The position numbers and the translations under genes are program-made. The notes beneath the pieces were generated by a model that saw nothing but the letters and a program-made list of their open reading frames with translations, did not search any database and was not told the origin of the DNA. Source: CAYUNT01 sp964446285 (lineage in GTDB: Bacteria > Sumerlaeota > Sumerlaeia > SLMS01 > CAYUNT01). From it: a stretch of 33,188 nucleotides of DNA. Numbering within the stretch: position 1 is the first letter of the stretch; each line of letters begins with the position of its first letter. The DNA is taken from assembly GCA_964446285.1 (NCBI GenBank), contig CAYUNT010000026.1:1-33188 (forward strand). Reading direction: 5' to 3'. This document shows positions 15,016-22,810 of the stretch, piece by piece.

Positions 15016-16689
15016 TCACGGTTCTTCCGCCAGAACAATAGTGACCTTGCCTGGCGTATGGCGTTGCAGGTTCACCGCAAATCCGCCGCCTGCCACGGGG
15101 CGGATCGTATAGCATTCCTCGTCCGGATCAAGAGAATCACGCAACGGCAAGGACGTTTGGCCGCAGCGGATTTCCCTGGGACGCGCGCATAGTTTCAGCA
15201 GATCGCGCGAGGTGGCGTCGAACGTCTCGTATTCGATTTTGTCCTTTGCATAGTGGATGGACCGCACGACAGACGAACTTCGCAAAAGGTGATCCTCGCG
15301 CGCGGGCGCCCACTCGGGAACCGAAGCCATTCCGCGCAAAAAGTGGCGCATGTAGTCGCCATAGCCGTCCGAGAACCAATAGCCCGTGCCCTCATCGAGG
15401 CTCGTTTTCACCAAGCCGTCTTCGCGGCAGGCATAAGTCGCCCAGTTGAACGAACGAAACGCCCGCTCCTTGGCGATTTCGTCGCCCGTGCATTCATACC
15501 AAAGCGCCTGCACCGAGGCATAACGCGCCGTGTGGCTCGCCATTTTATCCATGTCGTTGATCTGCTCGCTCAGCGCCTCCGCGCCCCATTGCACGCCCTT
15601 TTCCGGCAGGCCTGCCATCGTCACCGAGTCGATGGCGAAATGGCTCCGCACCCACGCGATCATGCCCGCCGCGTGCTCCCGCCATTCGGGATCGCATTCG
15701 GGATGCTCCATCAAATAGCGCGCTGTTTCCATCGGGCTGTATTGGTTAATGTTCGTGCGGTAATCGGGATAAATGTAGATGTCTTCGAAATACTGCGCCC
15801 AGACGTTGTTTTGCACGGGATACTTCATGAGCCATGCCCAGGCTATTTCGCGCGCGCGAGAGCAGGCGTCCACATCGCCCGCGCGCAGGCGAATCATCTC
15901 ATCGAGCAACTGAATGGGGCCAATGACGTTCGACGTGTAATTCTCGCGGAAGATCGTCCCTGTGCGCGCATCGACGCGGAAGGGCCAGGGCGAGCGCGCC
16001 TCGTCGCCTTCGCGGACGTGGCGGGCCAGCGCATCGGCGCAATGACGCGCGGCGTCGAGATACTTTCCCTCAAGGCTGAACTCGTAAAAACGCAGATACG
16101 CCAGGCCGAGTTCGCCCACTTTGTCCGGTTCGATGAACCCGACGCCATCGCCGCGCCCGAGAAACGCCTCGCCCTGATTGTATCGCGTGTCGGTTGCGCC
16201 GCGGTAGCGCGGATCGGCGGCGTCGGCGCTCGCGTAAGGCACAAGCGCCCAGGCGTCGGTGGCGTCTGTGCTGCCTTGCGCGATGTGATGATCGAGAATC
16301 CCGCGAATGAGCGGCATGATCTCGGGATCGCCGCTGTAGGCGTAATACAGCACCGCCGTGTCCGTGAGCATAGCGAAGAGGCTTGCGGGATTGTGCGTCC
16401 ATTCGCGCCCGGAAAACATCGTATGATGCGGGTCGTTCGGACCCCAGAAAACCGGATATGTAATATATGTCTTATATCCGTTTGGCTGGACGGGGATTTT
16501 TTTGAACACGTCCCAGGCGCGGCAAACCACGTCGCCGTAAGGCGAATCGGTCTGCGGCCAGGCGAGAAGTTTCCCCTGCGCATCGAGGCGCACTTCATGC
16601 CAGAGATGGCGCTCCCCGGAGGACTTGGGCACGGACGCCGCGCACGAACATAAGAATAACGGAATCATTACAACCACCCATCGCGCCAT
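15016..16689 (-). CDS. Lipoprotein of probable alpha/alpha-toroid (six-hairpin glycosidase-like) fold
   Basis: The 557-aa protein starts MARWVVVMIPLFLCSC, with lipobox LCSC and lipidated Cys16. The start at 16689 is favoured by AAGGA 9 nt upstream; a longer reading adds 61 residues and buries the signal. The body is rich in regular aromatic helices (ELGLAYLRFYEFSLEGKYLDAARHCADAL, cited by its ends ELGLAYL and ARHCADAL; WAWLMKYPVQNN; YASVQALWYEC). These suggest the toroid fold of GH88/105/127-type enzymes and uronate or arabinose hydrolases. About 80 C-terminal residues form a beta domain. I cannot assign a family or catalytic residues. It is divergent from the GH43-like gene at 16820, a context that supports glycan breakdown. 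Confidence 0.75.
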   Translation of the reverse strand: MARWVVVMIPLFLCSCAASVPKSSGERHLWHEVRLDAQGKLLAWPQTDSPYGDVVCRAWDVFKKIPVQPNGYKTYITYPVFWGPNDPHHTMFSGREWTHNPASLFAMLTDTAVLYYAYSGDPEIMPLIRGILDHHIAQGSTDATDAWALVPYASADAADPRYRGATDTRYNQGEAFLGRGDGVGFIEPDKVGELGLAYLRFYEFSLEGKYLDAARHCADALARHVREGDEARSPWPFRVDARTGTIFRENYTSNVIGPIQLLDEMIRLRAGDVDACSRAREIAWAWLMKYPVQNNVWAQYFEDIYIYPDYRTNINQYSPMETARYLMEHPECDPEWREHAAGMIAWVRSHFAIDSVTMAGLPEKGVQWGAEALSEQINDMDKMASHTARYASVQALWYECTGDEIAKERAFRSFNWATYACREDGLVKTSLDEGTGYWFSDGYGDYMRHFLRGMASVPEWAPAREDHLLRSSSVVRSIHYAKDKIEYETFDATSRDLLKLCARPREIRCGQTSLPLRDSLDPDEECYTIRPVAGGGFAVNLQRHTPGKVTIVLAEEP

Positions 16690-16819
16690 AATGCTAATTC
16701 CTTGCCATAACATGGATATTATCATTTTCTGATTGTTGCGCATCGCGTCTGTGCCTAGCGTCATGCGGCTGGCCGCAAGGCCCGCCCAGAGCATCGAACA
16801 CAACAGGAACCCCCACAGC
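16690..16819. promoter_or_regulatory. Divergent intergenic region between the lipoprotein gene and GH43-like gene
   Basis: This 130-bp gap is the only place in the window where two genes point away from each other, so it should hold promoters for both. On the minus strand TGATAATAT at 16716-16724 resembles a -10 box about 27 nt before the lipoprotein start; no TTGACA-like -35 fits. For the plus strand, AGGAA at 16805-16809 is the GH43 ribosome-binding site. No clear operator palindrome is seen. Confidence 0.3.
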
Positions 16820-17719
16820 ATGGCAAAAGAGTTTTCGGACCAATATCCCCTCGTGGAAGCGGGAGAATTCACGCGGCTTTACAACCCGGCCGACGGCGAA
16901 ACCGAGCCGTGGTGCATCAACGACCACTGTTTCATCCAGGGGCCGGACGGCCTTTGGCACATATTCGGCATAACGCATATCGAGCCGTTCACATGGTCGG
17001 ACGATCCGGCGCGCAATCTCGCGCACGCCACCGCCGCGCGCCTGACGCAAACGCCGTGGACAAAGCAGCCGTTTGCCCTCGCGGCCGATCCCGCGTGGAA
17101 CGACATTCATTTGTGGGCGCCTCATATTCTCCGCCACGAAGGCCTGTTTTACATGTTCGTCTGCGTGGGCGACGACGACCATTCGCGCTATAAAATCCAC
17201 CTGATTACCTCGCCGGACCTGAAAACCTGGACACGGCATCCCGAGAATCCGATGGTGGTTGATGGATTTGACGCGCGCGATCCATGCGTCGTTCGCGTGG
17301 GAGATGAGTGGGTCCTTTACTACACCGCCACGTCGGAGCCGGCGGGCGGAAATCACATCGTGGCCTGCCAAACAAGCCGCGATCTCGTTCACTGGAGCGG
17401 ACAGCGGCGCGTGGTTTATACCGATCCGGAGACGGGGACGTTTGGCGGCCCAACCGAGTCGCCTTTCATCGTGAATCGCGGCGATCTTTACTACCTCTTC
17501 ATCTGCAACAACGACCGGCGCGGCGGTTACCGGCAGACAGACGCCTACGTGAGCCGCGATCCGTTTCATTGGGATCGCACGGCGCTCGCGGGCGTCATTC
17601 CCGCCCATGCGTGCGAGGTTGTGCGCGATGTCGATGGCGCTTGGTATATCAGCCATTGCGGTTGGTTTCAGGGGGGCGTGTATCTCGCGCCGCTGCGCTG
17701 GAATGACGGCCGCGGCTAG
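16820..17719 (+). CDS. GH43/GH32-like five-bladed propeller hydrolase, copy 1
   Basis: The 299-aa protein has the motifs of clan GH-F/GH-J beta-propeller enzymes, which remove arabinose, xylose or fructose units. A nucleophile/base candidate is Asp35 in INDH, a middle acid is Asp154 in ARDP, and a general acid candidate is Glu213 in TESPF. Repeated blade patterns include WHIFGITH, FYMFVCVGDDDHSRYKIH and WVLYYTAT. There is no signal peptide, so it probably acts on imported sugars or is exported by another route. ATG 16820 has AGGA 11 nt upstream; earlier in-frame codons lie in the divergent promoter. It is about 60% identical by eye to the protein at 19848, encoded on the opposite strand. It is the only plus-strand gene in the window. 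Confidence 0.82.
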   Translation: MAKEFSDQYPLVEAGEFTRLYNPADGETEPWCINDHCFIQGPDGLWHIFGITHIEPFTWSDDPARNLAHATAARLTQTPWTKQPFALAADPAWNDIHLWAPHILRHEGLFYMFVCVGDDDHSRYKIHLITSPDLKTWTRHPENPMVVDGFDARDPCVVRVGDEWVLYYTATSEPAGGNHIVACQTSRDLVHWSGQRRVVYTDPETGTFGGPTESPFIVNRGDLYYLFICNNDRRGGYRQTDAYVSRDPFHWDRTALAGVIPAHACEVVRDVDGAWYISHCGWFQGGVYLAPLRWNDGRG

Positions 17720-17731
17720 GGATGCGGGATA

Positions 17732-17813
17732 TTAACCACCAAGGCACAAAGGCACGAAGAAAACAGAGGATTTTTTCTTTCTTCTTTGTGTCTTCGTGTC
17801 TTTGTGGTGAATT
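17732..17813. terminator. Inverted octamer repeats between convergent genes
   Basis: Three tandem octamers (17737-17760: CACCAAGG, CACAAAGG, CACGAAGA) face three complementary octamers (17783-17806: TCTTTGTG, TCTTCGTG, TCTTTGTG) across a 22-nt T-rich spacer. The arms form an imperfect stem of over 24 bp. It lies 12 nt past the GH43 stop codon and 12 nt from the convergent gene end, so it may serve as a bidirectional terminator. The CAC(A/G)AAGA unit resembles dispersed repeats found in many bacterial genomes. Confidence 0.65.
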
Positions 17814-17825
17814 TCCAAGATACTC

Positions 17826-19811
17826 CTACGTCCATCTCCTCTTTACAATAATCAGCGTGTAGGTATCGACCGGCACGCTGAATTCCAGCTCGTTGGATTT
17901 ATACTGCGCCTTGGGTTCGATGAAATCGCCGTAATTCTCGAAGTCCGGCGAGAAGGCCCGCACGCGGAATTCCTCGGAAAACCCGGGTGTGTTTATATGG
18001 ATAGTGACTTTTTCCTGCGGCGTGGGGCGCGGGCGGGGTTTGTAGGTTTCCGCCGTCGTGCCGCGATAATTAAACAGGTGCAGATAAATCACATCCGGGT
18101 TCGATAGCGGCGAGCGCGCCACCAGATGCAACTGGTCATCGGCTGCGAAATTCCCATACGTTGTCGGCACATCCACCACCTTCACGGAATCGGCCAGCGG
18201 ATATGGAATTACATCGCGCGAGTTATACACATGCTCGAATTGCGTTTGGAATCCCCAGGTTTTCGCGTGGTCCTTAAACGCCTCTGGGAAGTGTTTGATG
18301 CGCCATTCGAGGCAGTTGCGCGGCGATTGCTGCTGGCAGACAAGGCGCGATTCGCTGCTGATGCACTCGAACAGCAACTGCCGGAAAATATAGGTGCGCT
18401 GCGGGTCGTTATAAACATTCGCGGGATCCGTGATGGCCGATTGCTGCCCCGAGCGCTTGTCCGGATGCACCTGCCCGAACGAAATTGTCGCCGAGCCAAA
18501 TTGCACCTCAGGCCGTTCCTCGACCAGTTTCCGCATAAACCGCACATAGTCCTGCGTGCGCGGCGGCATGGGATATTCGATCCAGAAGATGTCGCTGTGA
18601 TATGTGGCGTATCCGTTAATCATCAAGACTGGCGGGGCGATATTTGAGCGCTGCTCCGCCCATTTTTTCCGCAGCATGTCGAGCGAATAGGGGATGTGCG
18701 CGCCGCCATAAGAGTTATCCCACCACATAAGATATGTGTTATAATATATTGACGCGCGGAAAATTTCCTCAATGGCATATTCGAGCCAGCTCGTTGCGCC
18801 ATGCAGGTCCCATTTGGACATCTTCAATTCTTCTGGCGTCAGCGGGTGGCGGTAATTGGGATCGAGGTTCATCAGCCACGCACCCGCATAATAACCATGC
18901 GGATTGTTGTGGTCGATCCAGGGGAAATCCTTGTCGAAGTAATCGAGGCGGGCGCCTTTGTGTTCGGTCCAGGGCATCATATAGATGCCGTGGCGCGGAC
19001 CTTCCGTGTAGAGGTATTTGATGCGGTCGAGACTGAAGAGCCAGAAAGCGTCGGCGTGGTAGGCGCTCTTTCCCCAGAACTTGCGATTTCCCTCTTCCCA
19101 GCAGGTAATATGGCCGCGGTCCTCTTCGACCGACACCTGCGCGACGTTCTGAAAGCAATCGTAAAGCGAGTCGATCATCTCCTTCGGATCGCCACCAACC
19201 GGGATCGGGTCCCAGAAGTCCATGTCCGTGTGCCCGTCGCCAATCAAGGCCTTGTGCGGGAGTTTTTTCTCGACGTTGGCGTAGGTTTCGCCCGCATAGC
19301 GGAAGTTTGTGCGCAGATCGTTCGTCACATCGAAAGGCCGCTGCGCCAGCGCAAGAACGCGCCCGGTGGCGGGATCGAGCACGCGCGCCTGCGCCAGAAA
19401 ACCCGACATGCGATTGATCTGGAGCGGGAAAACCGCTTTTGTTTCCAGCGATTTCGGCCGCGGCACAAGCGTGATCTCTTCGGCGCGCGAACCATACACG
19501 CGGTCGTCCACAAGTTCATGAATTGTGAGTTCGAGAATCGCTTTTCGAGGGGCAGTGCCGCCAAAGGCAATTTCGGCCGACAACTCAACGTTGGGCGACA
19601 GGGTCAGGTAAGTCACTTTGTCTGTGCGCAAAATGCAAGTGACGGAGGATTCAAGGTCCGCCTGCGCCAATTCCGTTCCCGGTCTTACCGCCGTGCCCGG
19701 CTTCGCCGCTGTGCCCAGCCCAGAACCAGGCGCCGCCGCGCAAGACACAGCGCTCCACAACAATACCATGCCGCATACCGGCAGTGCCATCCGGTGAAAC
19801 AGAATCCTCAT
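17826..19811 (-). CDS. Lipoprotein-like TIM-barrel glycoside hydrolase candidate (GH66-like architecture)
   Basis: The 661-aa protein starts at ATG 19811, with GAGG 7 nt upstream; a GTG one codon earlier is possible. Its leader ends SAVSC, so Cys24 may be lipidated. Residues about 50-160 form a beta-sandwich, 170-560 a probable TIM barrel, and 570-661 a C-terminal beta domain ending VDTYTLIIVKRRW. This order resembles GH66 dextranases but I cannot confirm the family. Candidate catalytic positions are the Asp of MWWDNSYGG and the Glu of FWIEYP. It is the last gene of the five-gene operon, 36 bp after the GH43-like copy 2. It likely acts on oligosaccharides at the envelope; the substrate is unknown. 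Confidence 0.72.
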   Translation of the reverse strand: MRILFHRMALPVCGMVLLWSAVSCAAAPGSGLGTAAKPGTAVRPGTELAQADLESSVTCILRTDKVTYLTLSPNVELSAEIAFGGTAPRKAILELTIHELVDDRVYGSRAEEITLVPRPKSLETKAVFPLQINRMSGFLAQARVLDPATGRVLALAQRPFDVTNDLRTNFRYAGETYANVEKKLPHKALIGDGHTDMDFWDPIPVGGDPKEMIDSLYDCFQNVAQVSVEEDRGHITCWEEGNRKFWGKSAYHADAFWLFSLDRIKYLYTEGPRHGIYMMPWTEHKGARLDYFDKDFPWIDHNNPHGYYAGAWLMNLDPNYRHPLTPEELKMSKWDLHGATSWLEYAIEEIFRASIYYNTYLMWWDNSYGGAHIPYSLDMLRKKWAEQRSNIAPPVLMINGYATYHSDIFWIEYPMPPRTQDYVRFMRKLVEERPEVQFGSATISFGQVHPDKRSGQQSAITDPANVYNDPQRTYIFRQLLFECISSESRLVCQQQSPRNCLEWRIKHFPEAFKDHAKTWGFQTQFEHVYNSRDVIPYPLADSVKVVDVPTTYGNFAADDQLHLVARSPLSNPDVIYLHLFNYRGTTAETYKPRPRPTPQEKVTIHINTPGFSEEFRVRAFSPDFENYGDFIEPKAQYKSNELEFSVPVDTYTLIIVKRRWT

Positions 19812-19847
19812 CACAAAGCCTCTTTATGGTTTAATTTCCGACAGGTA

Positions 19848-20768
19848 TCAGTCGGACAGGCCATTATTTCCCCAATACAGCGGCGCCAGATGCAGTCCGC
19901 CGCGCCCCCATCCGCAATGCGTCACATACCATTTGCCATCCACGTCGCGAATCACTTCCGCCGCGTGCGAATGAATGGAGCCCGCCCGGTTCGCGCGGTC
20001 CCAGTGGAATGGATCGCGGCTGCGATACACGTCCGTGGCATCGTAGCCGTTGAAGCGGTCGTTGTTGCAGATGAACAGGAAAAACTCATCCCCGCGCTGC
20101 ACGATAAAAGGCGACTCCGTCGAGCCGCCGGCCGTTCCCTTTTCCACATCGAGAAACACCACCTGCCGCTCGCCCCAATGAATGAGGTCCTTGCTCGTGC
20201 GGCAGGCCACGATATGATTGCCTCCATTGGGGTCGTTCGTCGCCGTATAATACATGATCCACTCGCCGCCGTGGCGCATCAGGAACGGATCGCGCGCATC
20301 ATATCCATCCACGACCATTGGATTCTCGGGGTGGCGCGTCCAGGTCCAGAGGTCCGGCGAAGTCAGCAGGTGGATTTTGTAGCGGCTGTGATCGTGGTCG
20401 CCGACGCAAACATACATATAATAAAGGTTTTCGTGGCGGATCACACAGGGCGCCCAAAGATGCATTTCTCCCCAGCGTTCCAGGTCGGCCGTGATGGCGT
20501 GAGGATGTTTTTCCCAAGGCGTTTGCGTCAGGCTGCGCGCCGTGGCGTGCGCCAGGCTTTTTTCATCCATCGGGGCAAGGGGTTCGGCGTGCGTGATGCC
20601 AAACATGTGCCAGATGCCTTCGTGGTCGCGGATGATGCAATGGTCATTGATATACCACGGCTCATTTTCCCCCACGCTCGGATCGTATATTCTTTTGTAT
20701 TCTCCAGCGCGAAGCGAAAGCGGCGCGCCTGCGGATTTTTCAATAGCCAGTGCATCTGCGGATTTCAT
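19848..20768 (-). CDS. GH43/GH32-like five-bladed propeller hydrolase, copy 2
   Basis: The 306-aa protein is a close paralogue of the enzyme at 16820 and keeps the same candidate acidic residues: Asp42 (INDH), Asp160 (ARDP) and Glu218 (TESPF). It too lacks a signal peptide. The ATG at 20768 shares its A with the stop codon of the preceding hydrolase (TGATG), and GGAGA lies 6 nt upstream, so translation is probably coupled. A TTG one codon earlier is less likely. Differences from copy 1 cluster in the first 30 residues and in the segment after residue 60, which may change substrate preference. Being inside the operon, it is likely the ancestral copy, with 16820 the inverted duplicate; this direction is inferred. 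Confidence 0.84.
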   Translation of the reverse strand: MKSADALAIEKSAGAPLSLRAGEYKRIYDPSVGENEPWYINDHCIIRDHEGIWHMFGITHAEPLAPMDEKSLAHATARSLTQTPWEKHPHAITADLERWGEMHLWAPCVIRHENLYYMYVCVGDHDHSRYKIHLLTSPDLWTWTRHPENPMVVDGYDARDPFLMRHGGEWIMYYTATNDPNGGNHIVACRTSKDLIHWGERQVVFLDVEKGTAGGSTESPFIVQRGDEFFLFICNNDRFNGYDATDVYRSRDPFHWDRANRAGSIHSHAAEVIRDVDGKWYVTHCGWGRGGLHLAPLYWGNNGLSD

Positions 20769-22810
20769 CAACGGTCTCCAACAACTGAAGGTAGATTTGG
20801 TCTATCGGACGTTTCGCTTTGACTCGCCGTAATAAGCGCCGCCATGCCGCCACGCATGGCCGGGGTCGCAATCGAGGCTTCTTTCTCGGGCGAAAATGCG
20901 GCCTCTGACGACTCGATCACTTCGCCCTTCGCGGTGTCCCACCATTCGATTTTGTAGCGGCCATCAGGCATTTTGGGAAGCGTGACACGCCCTTTGAACA
21001 CGGGGGGATTGTCAGTGTGAATCCCCGGGTCCTGAAATACCCATAGCGCAACGGCGTCGCTGTCCTGAACCGCCAGGACTTTGGGCATCGGATTGAGCGT
21101 CTCGCCGTCCGCAAGCGGCGCAAAGGCGGCCTTTGCGGGTTTGAACGCGCGCGTTTCGTAGCGGGCCGTGTCGATAAAACGGCGCAGGGCGCGATATTGC
21201 GGGTAAAAATTCAGACGCTCCGTAACGTCCCACGCCCACATCTGACCCGCGCCTGCCGCGCCGGAAAAAAGCGACGCCCAGAGCATCGAACGCATATAGC
21301 GGCCGTCGGCTTTGGCCGGATCGTCAATGCGGTGATCGCCGATTTCGCCATAAAACACGGGGCGGTTGAAACCCGATATGTCCTGCGAAAACCGGCTCAC
21401 GGCCTCGATCATATCCGGGCGGTAGGCGTGCAACTGATAATAGTCCATTGATTCCCAGATGGGGCTGCTGGCGGGGATGCTGCTCGTGGTGATGAGATGC
21501 TGGAAGGGATCGGTGCTGCGCAGATACGCGGCCATTTCGTTGTGCCAGGCCGCAACGGCATCCGCCCCGAATCCGATGTCAAATCCTGGGAAAACGCCGT
21601 TTTTAATGCTGCCGAGCACCGACTCGATGTCGGCGGGCGTGAAGTTGCTTTTCTTGCCGCGCATGGCGAGCCTTGTCAGCGCGATGGTGGCTTTGCCAAT
21701 AACCTCCGCATCCACCTTGCCCGCCTTTTCATAGGAGCGCCAGACCTCAACCAATTCGCGGCCGAGATAGCCGTCCGTGAATTCGACCTCGTTGAATAGC
21801 TCCCAGGCCATAATGGAAGGCGAATATCCCCAGCGCGCGATGATGTAGCGGTATTTGCGCTGGGTCAGGCGCCGCGCCGTCTCATTCGTGAAGAAATCCT
21901 CGGCGCGATTGAGAAATCCGCCGTTCGCCACGTTCCAGGGATTGAACTGCCAGTTCGGATTTACGAACGTGCTGTATTGGCCGTGATATTGCAGAACCAT
22001 CTGCAGCCGGATGCCGTGCGCGTCCGCCGCTTCCACGACGCCGTCCCACGCCTTTGCTGTGGCGAGATTGAGCGTGCCGGACGTGGCCGCAGCGCCGCCT
22101 TCGGCTTCGAGTCCCTGGAAAGCAAACTGGGCCATCCACACGCGCGACCAATTCAGGCCGGCGCCGGCGAGCTTGCCCAGCCATTCGGGATAATCCGCCA
22201 TGCGAACCCAGGCGAGATTCTGGCCGAAGGGAAAGTACGGAGCGCCGCTATCGAAAACAAATCGCTGAAACTGCGCCTCGGAACACTTCACGAATCCGGG
22301 GGCGGGGGGCGCGCCGGAGGCGGCAAATTCCAGCGGAGAAATCGACTCGAATTTCAGCGGCTGCGCCTGCTCCCGGTCCTCACCAAGGCAGAATCCCACC
22401 ACGCGATGCATTCCCGGCGCGGTAGGAGTAAAACGAATTTTCCACGTGTGATCCCCGTCAAAGAACGCGGGAATCCGCACCGTCGCGCCGCGGCCGCCGT
22501 CTTTTCCTTCACCATTCCCTCCGGGCAGTTCCACGTCGCCCCACACGGCAGCCTCGAACGGATTGCCCCGAATCGAGGAAATGCGGACGGCGGCTTCGCA
22601 CATAGGATAGGCTCCGCTGGCGCGCGGCCACAGAAATTGACGCGATTTCGTGTCCGTGCTGCGAGTCGTTGCCGTCTGAAGAACCGAGTGATTCATGGAA
22701 TCGCTTTGCGCCTGCATCGCTGGCAGGGATTGAAGAATTGCGAAGAGAACCAAGACCGCCTGGGCGGCGCCGCGCGGGGGCATGCGGAACCCGTCTCGGG
22801 CGGAATTCAT
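20768..22810 (-). CDS. DUF5060 / GH5-like exported glycoside hydrolase
   Basis: The 680-aa protein has an N-terminal signal sequence (about residues 15-35, ending MQAQ). A DUF5060-type beta-sandwich spans about 60-150 (AAVWGDVELPGG, WKIRFTPTAPGMHRVVGF), then a TIM barrel from about 185. The acid/base candidate is Glu341 in AWELFNE and the nucleophile candidate is Glu489 in FYGEIGD, the pair typical of clan GH-A enzymes that cut beta-linked glucans, mannans or agar-type chains. An unusual stretch of about 65 residues (about 351-415) sits between the first catalytic Glu and AAWHNEMAAYL. A C-terminal beta domain follows. The ATG at 22810 overlaps the upstream stop codon by 4 nt (ATGA). Confidence 0.85.
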   Translation of the reverse strand: MNSARDGFRMPPRGAAQAVLVLFAILQSLPAMQAQSDSMNHSVLQTATTRSTDTKSRQFLWPRASGAYPMCEAAVRISSIRGNPFEAAVWGDVELPGGNGEGKDGGRGATVRIPAFFDGDHTWKIRFTPTAPGMHRVVGFCLGEDREQAQPLKFESISPLEFAASGAPPAPGFVKCSEAQFQRFVFDSGAPYFPFGQNLAWVRMADYPEWLGKLAGAGLNWSRVWMAQFAFQGLEAEGGAAATSGTLNLATAKAWDGVVEAADAHGIRLQMVLQYHGQYSTFVNPNWQFNPWNVANGGFLNRAEDFFTNETARRLTQRKYRYIIARWGYSPSIMAWELFNEVEFTDGYLGRELVEVWRSYEKAGKVDAEVIGKATIALTRLAMRGKKSNFTPADIESVLGSIKNGVFPGFDIGFGADAVAAWHNEMAAYLRSTDPFQHLITTSSIPASSPIWESMDYYQLHAYRPDMIEAVSRFSQDISGFNRPVFYGEIGDHRIDDPAKADGRYMRSMLWASLFSGAAGAGQMWAWDVTERLNFYPQYRALRRFIDTARYETRAFKPAKAAFAPLADGETLNPMPKVLAVQDSDAVALWVFQDPGIHTDNPPVFKGRVTLPKMPDGRYKIEWWDTAKGEVIESSEAAFSPEKEASIATPAMRGGMAALITASQSETSDRPNLPSVVGDR

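Noticed and set aside
18801..20822. Plus-strand 673-codon open frame
   Set aside because: It is antisense to two minus-strand hydrolase genes and lacks domain features.
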